In this document: in pieces, positions 38,468 to 45,808 of the stretch
How positions within the stretch are numbered: the stretch's first letter is position 1
How the letters are laid out: every line of letters starts with the position of its first letter
Translations under genes and position numbers: made by a program
Notes under the pieces: model-generated
Databases searched by the model: none
Told to the model about the DNA's origin: nothing
Seen by the model: the letters and a program-made list of their open reading frames with translations, nothing else
Source of the DNA: Bacillus sp. MYb209
GTDB taxonomy: Bacteria; Bacillota; Bacilli; Bacillales; Bacillaceae_G
DNA: 64,000 bases
NCBI RefSeq assembly: GCF_002975175.1
Contig: NZ_PCNZ01000006.1
Span: forward strand, 62,001 to 126,000
Direction of reading: 5' to 3'

Positions 38468-39907
38468 ATGACAACTAGCAATACGTACAAATTTTATTTA
38501 AACGGAGAATGGAGAGAAAGCTCTTCTGGTCAAACAATCGACATTCCATCTCCATACTTACACGAAGTAATTGGGCAAGTACAAGCAATTACTCGCGGAG
38601 AAGTGGATGAAGCAATTGCATCTGCAAAAGAAGCTCAAAAATCATGGGCTGAAGCTTCTCTACAAGATCGTGCAAAATATTTATATAAATGGGCTGATGA
38701 GCTCGTAAATATGCAAGATGAAATTGCCGATATCATTATGAAAGAAGTCGGTAAAGGATATAAAGATGCGCAAAAAGAAGTCGTTCGTACAGCTGACTTA
38801 ATTCGTTACACAGTTGACGAAGCACTTCACATGCACGGTGAAAGCATGATGGGTGATAGCTTCCCTGGTGGATCTAAATCTAAACTTGCGATTATCCAAC
38901 GCGCACCACTTGGTGTTGTATTAGCAATCGCACCGTTTAACTACCCAGTAAACTTATCTGCTGCAAAACTTGCACCAGCACTTATTATGGGTAACGCTGT
39001 TATCTTCAAACCAGCAACTCAAGGTGCTATTAGCGGTATTAAAATGGTTGAAGCACTTCATAAAGCGGGCCTTCCAAAAGGTCTTGTAAACGTAGCTACA
39101 GGACGCGGTTCTGTAATTGGTGACTACTTAGTAGAACATCCTGGCGTAAATATGGTATCGTTCACAGGTGGTACAAATACAGGTAAACATTTAGCGAAAA
39201 AAGCTGCGATGATTCCACTTGTATTAGAACTTGGTGGTAAAGATCCTGGTATCGTTTGTGAAGATGCAGACTTACAAGAAGCTGCAAAGCATATCGTAAG
39301 CGGTGCATTCTCTTACTCAGGTCAACGTTGTACAGCTATTAAACGTGTACTTGTACACGAAAATGTAGCAGACGAACTAGCTGGCTTATTAAAAGAGCAA
39401 GTGGCTGAACTATCAGTTGGATCTCCAGAACAAAACAGCACAATCGTTCCATTAATCGACGACAAATCTGCTGACTTCGTTCAAGGTTTAATTGACGATG
39501 CTGCTGAAAAAGGTGCAACAATCGTTATCGGTAACAAGCGTGAGCGTAACTTAATTTACCCAACATTAATCGACAACGTAACAGAAGAAATGAAAGTTGC
39601 TTGGGAAGAGCCATTTGGCCCAATCCTTCCAATCATCCGTGTTTCTTCTGACGAACAAGCGATTGAAATTGCTAACAAATCAGAGTTTGGCTTGCAAGCA
39701 AGTGTCTTCACGAAAGACATTAACAAAGCATTTGCAATTGCTAACAAAATCGACACTGGTTCTGTTCAAATTAACGGACGCACAGAGCGCGGTCCTGACC
39801 ACTTCCCATTCATCGGTGTAAAAGGTTCAGGTATGGGCGCACAAGGTATTCGTAAGAGCCTTGAGTCTATGACTCGTCAAAAAGTAACTGTATTAAACTT
39901 AGTTTAA
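38468..39907 (+). CDS. gapN: NADP-dependent non-phosphorylating glyceraldehyde-3-phosphate dehydrogenase
   Basis: A 479-residue aldehyde dehydrogenase of the GapN type. Catalytic Cys in YSGQRCTAIKR (near 284), catalytic Glu in LVLELGGKDPG (near 250), oxyanion Asn in PFNYPVNLS (near 155). Oxidises glyceraldehyde 3-phosphate to 3-phosphoglycerate with NADP, giving NADPH instead of ATP. Start ATG behind TTAGGAGGACTAATC; the open frame extends upstream to 38393 but without a ribosome site. Codon use is highly adapted, suggesting strong expression. Confidence 0.92.
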   Translation: MTTSNTYKFYLNGEWRESSSGQTIDIPSPYLHEVIGQVQAITRGEVDEAIASAKEAQKSWAEASLQDRAKYLYKWADELVNMQDEIADIIMKEVGKGYKDAQKEVVRTADLIRYTVDEALHMHGESMMGDSFPGGSKSKLAIIQRAPLGVVLAIAPFNYPVNLSAAKLAPALIMGNAVIFKPATQGAISGIKMVEALHKAGLPKGLVNVATGRGSVIGDYLVEHPGVNMVSFTGGTNTGKHLAKKAAMIPLVLELGGKDPGIVCEDADLQEAAKHIVSGAFSYSGQRCTAIKRVLVHENVADELAGLLKEQVAELSVGSPEQNSTIVPLIDDKSADFVQGLIDDAAEKGATIVIGNKRERNLIYPTLIDNVTEEMKVAWEEPFGPILPIIRVSSDEQAIEIANKSEFGLQASVFTKDINKAFAIANKIDTGSVQINGRTERGPDHFPFIGVKGSGMGAQGIRKSLESMTRQKVTVLNLV

Positions 39908-39917
39908 TCTTATATTC

Positions 39918-39951
39918 AGCAGCTGATCTAATATTTAGGTCAGCTGCTTTT
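39918..39951 (+). terminator. Terminator of gapN
   Basis: AGCAGCTGA and TCAGCTGCT around a 13-base loop, followed by T5. Confidence 0.85.
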
Positions 39952-40110
39952 TAAATTTCCGAAACACTTGTGTATTATGAAGCGGCTTAAATCCTACAGG
40001 ACCTAATAACGAACTCTTCTCTATAATCTGATTATTACTATATCCATTGACGTATAAAAATACATTTGTTACTCTTAAACATGTTAATTTAATACATAAA
40101 TCCTCATTCG

Positions 40111-40300
40111 TATCTCGGTGAGGTAGAGGTTGCAATCATTAAGAGTATCATTTCAGGAGATGTAGTGGCATTGATGAATGAATGAGAAAGGAATGGTTGC
40201 CGAAGTAAGACGTGCCCACCATGCGCGCTTGCTGGGTCTGCATTTAATAAGTGCAGAACTGTCACAAACGTTTCGTTTGTGGAGAGCTATCGAGAGGTAT
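40111..40300 (+). promoter_or_regulatory. Lysine riboswitch (L-box)
   Basis: Conserved L-box blocks occur in order: GGTAGAGGTTGC, AAGAGTAT, GAGAAAGGAATGGTTGCCG, GCTGGGTCTGCATT...AGTGCAGAACTGTCA, and TGGAGAGCTATC. The outer stem TATCTCG...GGTAG pairs with CTATCGAGAGGTA. A terminator follows. High lysine would stabilise the aptamer and switch off the permease downstream. Confidence 0.88.
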
Positions 40301-40323
40301 GTCGTGGGTTTCTTATAAGATAG

Positions 40324-40356
40324 AAAGCATGTAGCGGCAAATTACGTGCTTTTTTT
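40324..40356 (+). terminator. Riboswitch expression-platform terminator
   Basis: AGCATGTA pairs with TACGTGCT (one G-T) followed by seven T, 24 bases after the aptamer outer stem. Confidence 0.85.
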
Positions 40357-40443
40357 GTTTTGTTTGGAACTTCTCTTCCCTAGCAGGAAGACATACATAT
40401 CTCCTCGCTTGACTTGGTTATACTAACTTTGGAGGTATTTTCT

Positions 40444-41868
40444 ATGCAACAAAAAAAATGGGGCTTTTGGGTACTAACAGCTTTCGTTGTCGGTAACATG
40501 GTTGGCGCTGGTATTTTCATGGTGCCAAGTACGTTGGCACAAACAGCTAGCCCTCTCGGTGTCACTTTAGCTTGGTTAACAACAGGGTTTGGTGTTTTAA
40601 TGCTAGCTCTTGTTTTCGGTAATTTAGCAATTCGTCGTCCTGATTTAACGACAGGACCACAAAGTCATGCATATGCTTTATTCTCATCACCAAAAAAGAA
40701 AAAAATGGCTGGTTTCAGCATGGTGTGGGGATATTGGGTAGCAAATTGGGCAAGTAACGTTGCCATTATCACATCTTTCGCGGGATATTTATCACTCTTC
40801 TTCCCAATTATGAAAGATACGCGTCTATTGTTTTCAATTGGCTCTTTCAATATAGAAGTTGGAAAACTAATTACATTTACTATTTGTTCTGTCTTACTAT
40901 GGGGCACACATTTAATTTTAACAAACGGTGTAAGCGGAGCTGGGAAGCTAAACTTCTTAGCAACAACAACGAAAGTGACTGGATTCCTTCTATTCATCGT
41001 CGTTACTTTATTTGCATTCGAAGCTTCAAAGTTTGGACAATGGTACACACCAATGATCGATAAAGAAGGCGTATCACACGGCCTCCTTTCACAAGTAAAT
41101 TTAGCGGCTCTTACAACGCTTTGGGCATTTATCGGGATTGAATCAGCCGTTCTTTTATCAAACCGAGCTACCTCCCCAAAAACGGTAAAACGCGCCACTG
41201 TTGCAGGATTACTTATCACAGTTGCAATTTACTTAGGAATTACAATTTTAACAATGGGTGTACTTCACGTTGATAAATTACAAGCTTCTGAACGTCCATT
41301 AGCAGACGCATTAAACGCTGCAATGGGTCACGGCGGCGGGAAACTTATGGCATTACTTGCTCTTACTTCCCTATTCGGTTCAATATTAGGCTGGATTTTA
41401 TTAAGCTCAGAAGTACCTTATCAAGCAGCCAAAGAAGGTTTCTTCCCTTCCTTCTTTACAAAAACAAATAAAAAAGGAAGTCCAATTTACTCATTACGAT
41501 TAACAAACATTATGTCGCAAGTATTCTTATTCTCAACACTATCTGGAACCATTGCGGAAGCTTATACATTCGTTATTACAGTATCAACTTTAGCCTACCT
41601 CATTCCATATCTCGTTTCACCAATCTTCCAGTTAAAGCTGGTCGCAACTGGTGAAACTTATAAAAATGAGTTACGGGCAAGAATTATAGATGGTGTGGTC
41701 GCAGTCATTGCAATTTGCTATGCTTTATGGGTTATTAAAACAGGCGCGTCCGATATAAAAACATTCCTTCTCGGAATTGGTTTATTCGTAATCGGCTTTG
41801 CCTTCTATCCATTAATGAATCGTGATCAGAAAAAAAATAACGAAAAGAAAGACGAGCAAATTGCGTAA
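40444..41868 (+). CDS. APC-superfamily amino acid permease under lysine control
   Basis: A 474-residue transporter with about twelve hydrophobic segments. The N-terminal GNMVGAGIFMVPSTLAQ is the APC substrate-binding loop; later IGIESAVLLSNRA and SSEVPYQAAKEGFFP are typical of the basic amino acid/polyamine antiporter branch (similar to YvsH). The riboswitch in its leader makes lysine, or a product such as cadaverine, the likely substrate. Start ATG behind TTGGAGG. Its terminator overlaps the last codons. Confidence 0.85.
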   Translation: MQQKKWGFWVLTAFVVGNMVGAGIFMVPSTLAQTASPLGVTLAWLTTGFGVLMLALVFGNLAIRRPDLTTGPQSHAYALFSSPKKKKMAGFSMVWGYWVANWASNVAIITSFAGYLSLFFPIMKDTRLLFSIGSFNIEVGKLITFTICSVLLWGTHLILTNGVSGAGKLNFLATTTKVTGFLLFIVVTLFAFEASKFGQWYTPMIDKEGVSHGLLSQVNLAALTTLWAFIGIESAVLLSNRATSPKTVKRATVAGLLITVAIYLGITILTMGVLHVDKLQASERPLADALNAAMGHGGGKLMALLALTSLFGSILGWILLSSEVPYQAAKEGFFPSFFTKTNKKGSPIYSLRLTNIMSQVFLFSTLSGTIAEAYTFVITVSTLAYLIPYLVSPIFQLKLVATGETYKNELRARIIDGVVAVIAICYALWVIKTGASDIKTFLLGIGLFVIGFAFYPLMNRDQKKNNEKKDEQIA

Positions 41869-41887
41869 CGCAATTTGCTCGTTTTTT
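41852..41887 (+). terminator. Terminator overlapping the permease stop codon
   Basis: CGAGCAAATTGCG and its complement flank the TAA stop itself, ending in T6; the coding tail EQIA is part of the stem. Confidence 0.9.
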
Positions 41888-41928
41888 GCTTAATAAAACA
41901 TATATAATAGAAAAAAGAGGTGAAAAAC

Positions 41929-43128
41929 ATGTCAATCGAATCACTATGGAGCTCTCGCTTTCAACAACATATTCAAAATGCCATCACATACTTTGCACGT
42001 ATGATTAACGGTTTGCTATATAGCTTCATCTTCGTCTCATGTGTAGGTGCATATTATTACGCAAAGTTTCTTAAAACGGATCCTTCTAAAGGAATATCTT
42101 TATTACTCATCACGATCGTACTTACACTCATTATAACGAGATGCCAAGTTCGCACATTTATTCAAAAACCTGACGCTGTCTATTTACTAGCACTAGAAGA
42201 GAAATTAACATCTTATTTCAAAAAATCTCTTCTATATAATTACATCATTCAGCTTTTCCCGCTTGTATTTACGTTCCTTATTATCGTACCGCTTGCTATG
42301 CAATCATTACAATTGACTGTACCTTTCTTATGTACAATCTTTATCGTTTTAATGATTTTAAAGGGCTGGAACATATACATACATTGGATATGGCGTGATA
42401 GTCATGAAAAAAACATATGGCTTATAGTGCGCATTACTTGTAATGCACTTATCATTTACATGCTATTTTCTGTTGCAAATATTATTGTGCTAGGCGGCTT
42501 ACTATTACTTCTTTCCTTCCTACTTCTATATACAAAAAAACAGCCTACAAAGCGCATACCGTGGGAATACATAATCGAACAAGAAGAAAAAATGGACATA
42601 CGCTTTTATCAATTCGCTAGCATCTTCACCGATGTTCCGCAGCTAAAAAAACAAGTAAACGGCAGAAAATGGCTTACAAATTGGATCGAACCTTTACTAC
42701 ATAAAAAACAAGCTACTTTCTTCTATTTACATACACTATCGTTTTTACGTGGGAATGATTATTTCGGTATATATATTCGCTTAGGGTTAATCGGTTCTTT
42801 CATCCTATATTTCGTACCGAATATATACGTAAAAGGCGCTATCGCTTACTGCGTCCTATATATGATCTCTATGCAGCTTCGTTCGCTGTGGAAGTATTTT
42901 TCGGGAAATATTATCGTGGCATTGTATCCGATTGCCACTGAAGAAAGAATGAATCAATTTCTTAGCTTAATTTTCACATTACTAAGTATTCAACTCATTG
43001 TATTTTCAGTTGTTATACTCATTGCTACAGGACAATTACTACATAGTTTGATCATTGCAGTCATTGGGATGCTCTGGATTAAATTTATTATCGTACCGAA
43101 AACGAAGAAGAGGATTTCTTCTTTATAG
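41929..43128 (+). CDS. EcsB-like ABC transporter membrane subunit without EcsA neighbour
   Basis: A 399-residue membrane protein of the EcsB family: N-terminal IESLWSSRFQQHIQNAITYFARM, PDAVYLLALEEKLTSYF near 75, then paired hydrophobic segments and RSLWKYFSGNI near 310. Length matches EcsB (about 408). Normally encoded right after the ATPase ecsA, but here the preceding gene is the permease, so this is an orphan or second paralogue that must borrow an ATPase. Start ATG at 41929 behind AGAGGTG; role in secretion or proteolysis regulation is inferred from EcsB. Confidence 0.8.
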   Translation: MSIESLWSSRFQQHIQNAITYFARMINGLLYSFIFVSCVGAYYYAKFLKTDPSKGISLLLITIVLTLIITRCQVRTFIQKPDAVYLLALEEKLTSYFKKSLLYNYIIQLFPLVFTFLIIVPLAMQSLQLTVPFLCTIFIVLMILKGWNIYIHWIWRDSHEKNIWLIVRITCNALIIYMLFSVANIIVLGGLLLLLSFLLLYTKKQPTKRIPWEYIIEQEEKMDIRFYQFASIFTDVPQLKKQVNGRKWLTNWIEPLLHKKQATFFYLHTLSFLRGNDYFGIYIRLGLIGSFILYFVPNIYVKGAIAYCVLYMISMQLRSLWKYFSGNIIVALYPIATEERMNQFLSLIFTLLSIQLIVFSVVILIATGQLLHSLIIAVIGMLWIKFIIVPKTKKRISSL

Positions 43129-43180
43129 TTCAAATATCTGTTCACTATAACATGTTTTCTTTTTGGCCATATAGTGCCGG

Positions 43181-43208
43181 TTGATTTTTCATATCTGCTT
43201 GTTATACT
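43181..43208 (+). promoter_or_regulatory. Sigma-A promoter of the putative antitoxin RNA
   Basis: TTGATT (43181-43186), 16-base spacer, TATACT (43203-43208) with an extended -10 TG one base upstream. Reads toward the 3' end of the minus-strand toxin gene. Confidence 0.6.
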
Positions 43209-43214
43209 ATAAGT

Positions 43215-43385
43215 ATAGAAATTGATTACAAGTATTATATCGCTTTATTTCGTATAAAATAAAAGAAGAGATGCGCTAACATCTCTTCCAGTAACTGTTA
43301 CCGCAAGGTGGTCGGTTGCTAAAATTTATTTCTTTCGTTTAGAACCGCCCTTACGCTTGCAGGCCTTAGGGGCGGTTCTTTTGTT
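43215..43385 (+). ncRNA. Putative type I antitoxin antisense RNA
   Basis: Predicted RNA of about 170 nt from the promoter at 43181 to a terminator at 43341-43385 (AGAACCGCCC/GGGCGGTTCT then TTTTGTT). It is antisense to the 3' part of the toxin mRNA and about 60 bases of its coding end, the RatA/txpA and SR4/bsrG arrangement. Confidence 0.5.
43264..43288 (-). terminator. Terminator of the putative toxin mRNA
   Basis: GAAGAGATG and CATCTCTTC around TTAGCG, then TTTTATTTTA on the minus strand. Confidence 0.85.
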
Positions 43386-43490
43386 AGATTTATTGCTAAT
43401 TTTTTTGACTAGCTCATTTGCACAAGCAGCCGCTAACACCGTAAAAAATACTTTTACAGCATCGTGCAATAAAAGAAGTAAAGAATCCAT
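43326..43490 (-). CDS. Putative type I toxin: small hydrophobic peptide with basic tail
   Basis: A 54-residue peptide: membrane-like helix MDSLLLLLHDAVKVFFTVLA, then a strongly basic tail (KKISNKSNKRTAPKACKRK, ending SKRKK), as in YonT/BsrG-type toxins that disturb the membrane. A very strong ribosome site AAAGGAGGTGA is half buried in a stem CCTTTCTCT/AGAGAAAGG (43501-43526). The coding tail itself forms the stem that, on the other strand, is the antisense terminator. Not a family member I can name. A longer frame starts at 43547 but has no ribosome site. Confidence 0.6.
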   Translation of the reverse strand: MDSLLLLLHDAVKVFFTVLAAACANELVKKISNKSNKRTAPKACKRKGGSKRKK

Positions 43491-43730
43491 TCGGTCACCT
43501 CCTTTCTCTCTAAAATTAGAGAAAGGATTGCAACCTTCCGCCCTCACAATATACAGTTACTTTTATTTTATCATGTCCATATAAACCTACCAATAGAAAA
43601 AACTTCACTATTAAAATGTTAATAATTGATTATAAATAGCCTCATTTACATATATTTAAACTTACAAGTAATTCCCTTAAAATATCGCATCAATTTAGAA
43701 GTAACTTAATATTACTTTAAATCCACATCA

Positions 43731-43759
43731 AAAAGAGGCTGCGCACAACAGCCTCTTTT
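43731..43759. terminator. Orphan terminator-like hairpin
   Basis: AAAGAGGCTG and CAGCCTCTTT around CGCACAA, with T run on the plus side. No gene ends here on either strand; it may end a small RNA or a read-through transcript. Confidence 0.55.
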
Positions 43760-43858
43760 CTCGCCCTAAAATTTCTTATCACTTTTCGTAGGCATTTCTC
43801 ATATAGTGAAAATGACTATACGATTCCTATCCATAAGTTAAATAATGATTTCGCACAT

Positions 43859-44006
43859 ATAAAGTGAAACTTTAATCGGTGGGGGTTTTGTCCATCCCCC
43901 ACTGATTATTAGCCTTCACCAATCGGGCAGTTATCTCCCACCTAACTTCCTCGCATTCGCCGAATTTTGAGGTGGGAGTCTTACTGCCCGCAAATAGCGG
44001 GATAAA
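43859..44006 (+). mobile_element. bcr1 repeat element, copy 1
   Basis: Bounded by direct ATAAA repeats (43859-43863, 44002-44006). Contains the GTGAAAC start, AATCGGTGGGGG/CCCCCACTGATT hairpin, CCCACCT/AGGTGGG hairpin and terminal CCCGC/GCGGG stem. About 12 bases shorter than copies 2 and 3 in the CGGGC region. bcr1 is a B. cereus-group element with TTTAT target duplication. Confidence 0.88.
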
Positions 44007-44028
44007 TAAAAAAGATGGGAGCTCTATT

Positions 44029-44232
44029 ATGAACAACAATCCGCCTTCAACGCCCCAAAACAACTCAGAAGAAAATAGCCGTGACATTAAATTGCAAACA
44101 TTACGGGTCATTGGACTCATCGTCCTTATTAGTGATTATATCCTTGTCGCTCTCTCAGAAGTAGGTGAGCTGAAAAACTTATTAACAAATCCAATTGCCA
44201 CTCCAAATTTAGCTGAAATTGATCCGTTTTAG
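44029..44232 (+). CDS. Small membrane protein
   Basis: A 67-residue protein: polar, asparagine/proline-rich N-terminus (NNNPPSTPQNNSEENS) and one membrane segment (TLRVIGLIVLISDYILVAL), then a short tail. Family not recognised; similar small DUF-type membrane proteins are common in the group. Start ATG behind GGGAGCTCTATT. It begins 22 bases after bcr1 copy 1, so its promoter lies in or beyond the element. Terminator follows. Confidence 0.7.
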   Translation: MNNNPPSTPQNNSEENSRDIKLQTLRVIGLIVLISDYILVALSEVGELKNLLTNPIATPNLAEIDPF

Positions 44233-44235
44233 AAG

Positions 44236-44283
44236 CTATCTAAAAAGCGAGTCCCAGCATAACCGGTTCGCTTTTTAGATAAC
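44236..44283. terminator. Bidirectional terminator
   Basis: ATCTAAAAAGCGA and TCGCTTTTTAGAT around about 17 bases, between the small membrane gene and the converging MFS gene. Confidence 0.85.
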
Positions 44284-44284
44284 T

Positions 44285-45547
44285 TTATCCAATCTGAGAA
44301 ACTCCTTTCTCATCCTCATACTTCTCTTTTCCGATCGCCTTCATAAATAATAAAATACTGCTCATACCAACGATAAAATACAGCGCACTCATTCCCCAAG
44401 AGGCAATAAATGAACCTAACATAATCCCTAATGCACCGTTCATTTTCGCCATTTGAAAGACCATTCCGTTAATCGCCATATATGAACCTCTCGCCTCATT
44501 TGGCACCATATCCGCCATAATAGATTGGCGAACCGGTACATACATCATCTCTCCTGCTGTTTGGAAAAGCCCCGCAATTAATAAAATCCATAAGCTATTG
44601 CTCGTTCCAAGTATGGTAAATCCAATTGTATAAATAAATAAGCCTACATATAAGATCTTTAAATCGTTGAAGCTCTTCAACATTTTAATAACAAGCGCCG
44701 AAAATAATACAATTAAAATTGTATTCTCTGTAGATATCCAGCTCAGCATTCGAATACCTGTTAAATCAAACGTAAAACCATTTCCAAAGAAAAAGTGAAT
44801 CGTTTCAAATTCCTTCTGTAAACGTACCCCTAAATAATTATTAATTTGAAATTCTAACGATAATGTACATATACTTGCTGCACAAAAAATTAAAAACGCT
44901 CGGTCTTTCATCACAACTTTATAACTATCCGCCATATCTTTTAATACATTTTTCTTCTCTACTGTTTTTCGAGAAACATACACTTCTTCCATATATACAG
45001 CCATCACATATAAAGTAATGATCGCAACAGTCGTTAATACGATAAACAATTGTAAGCGATAGTTTTCAAATAGTAATCCGCCAAATATTGCTCCAATCGC
45101 AATCGATAAGTTAATAGCCCAGTAGTTAATGCTGTACATCACCTTTCGATTTTCAGGTGTACTCACATCTATTAACATCGCCTCGGTCGCTGGATTCATA
45201 AGTCCAGATCCTAAACTGTTCACGAGCATAAACAAAAACGTTAACCACGGTGAATCTACATAGTCTGAGTTCGCAATTCCCATACAAGCAATGGAAATGA
45301 CTTGTATACTTTGGCCGATAATCATCACCTTTTTACGACCGAGTCGATCTCCAACATACCCACCGTATAAACCAATTATTAATGAAGCTATTACATTAAT
45401 TAGTAGTAAAGCACCAGCAACCGCACTACCTAACTTTATTGAAAAATAAATTGCCATAAATGGAAAAATCATCGTTGATACAGCTCTTGTTAAAAATGAT
45501 GTTATAATTCTAATTTTTATATTTCGATGCATACTCCAAAACCCCAT
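44285..45547 (-). CDS. MFS transporter beside an SgrR-type regulator
   Basis: A 420-residue major facilitator with twelve hydrophobic segments. Motif A between TM2 and TM3 is GGYVGDRLGRKKVMII; a second copy-like MVPNEARGSYMAING lies near 355. Start ATG at 45547 behind AAGGAGGGGG. It is divergent from the SgrR-like gene at 45809, mirroring the sgrR-setA pairing of enterobacteria, where the transporter exports sugar phosphate; that substrate is only a guess here. bcr1 copy 2 sits between the two. Confidence 0.85.
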   Translation of the reverse strand: MGFWSMHRNIKIRIITSFLTRAVSTMIFPFMAIYFSIKLGSAVAGALLLINVIASLIIGLYGGYVGDRLGRKKVMIIGQSIQVISIACMGIANSDYVDSPWLTFLFMLVNSLGSGLMNPATEAMLIDVSTPENRKVMYSINYWAINLSIAIGAIFGGLLFENYRLQLFIVLTTVAIITLYVMAVYMEEVYVSRKTVEKKNVLKDMADSYKVVMKDRAFLIFCAASICTLSLEFQINNYLGVRLQKEFETIHFFFGNGFTFDLTGIRMLSWISTENTILIVLFSALVIKMLKSFNDLKILYVGLFIYTIGFTILGTSNSLWILLIAGLFQTAGEMMYVPVRQSIMADMVPNEARGSYMAINGMVFQMAKMNGALGIMLGSFIASWGMSALYFIVGMSSILLFMKAIGKEKYEDEKGVSQIG

Positions 45548-45629
45548 CGTTTTCCCCCTCCTTATGCTTACTCATTTTACTTTGAAAAAGAGGAAGAAAA
45601 AGGTTAGAATATTCTAAAGAGTTTCCCCT

Positions 45630-45788
45630 TTTATCCCGCTATTTGCGGGCAGTAAGACCCCTACCTCAAAATTCAGCGAAAGCAAAGAAGTTAGGCGGGG
45701 GTCGGGCTGCCCGTAAAAGCCCGATTGGTGAAGGCTAATAATCAGTGGGGGATGAAGAAAACCCCCACTGATTAAAGCTTCACTTTAT
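45630..45788 (-). mobile_element. bcr1 repeat element, copy 2
   Basis: Full-length (159 bases) with TTTAT at both ends (45630-45634, 45784-45788), oriented opposite to copy 1. It occupies most of the MFS-SgrR promoter region and ends 20 bases before the SgrR start. Confidence 0.9.
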
Positions 45789-45808
45789 AAAGAAGGAAGT
45801 GTACACGT

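Noticed and set aside
39935-40135. A 66-codon minus-strand frame
   Set aside because: It overlaps the lysine riboswitch outer stem and gapN terminator and lacks a convincing ribosome site.
43357-43584. Plus-strand 75-codon frame over the toxin gene
   Set aside because: Antisense shadow of the small toxin; would be cut by the terminator at 43341-43385.
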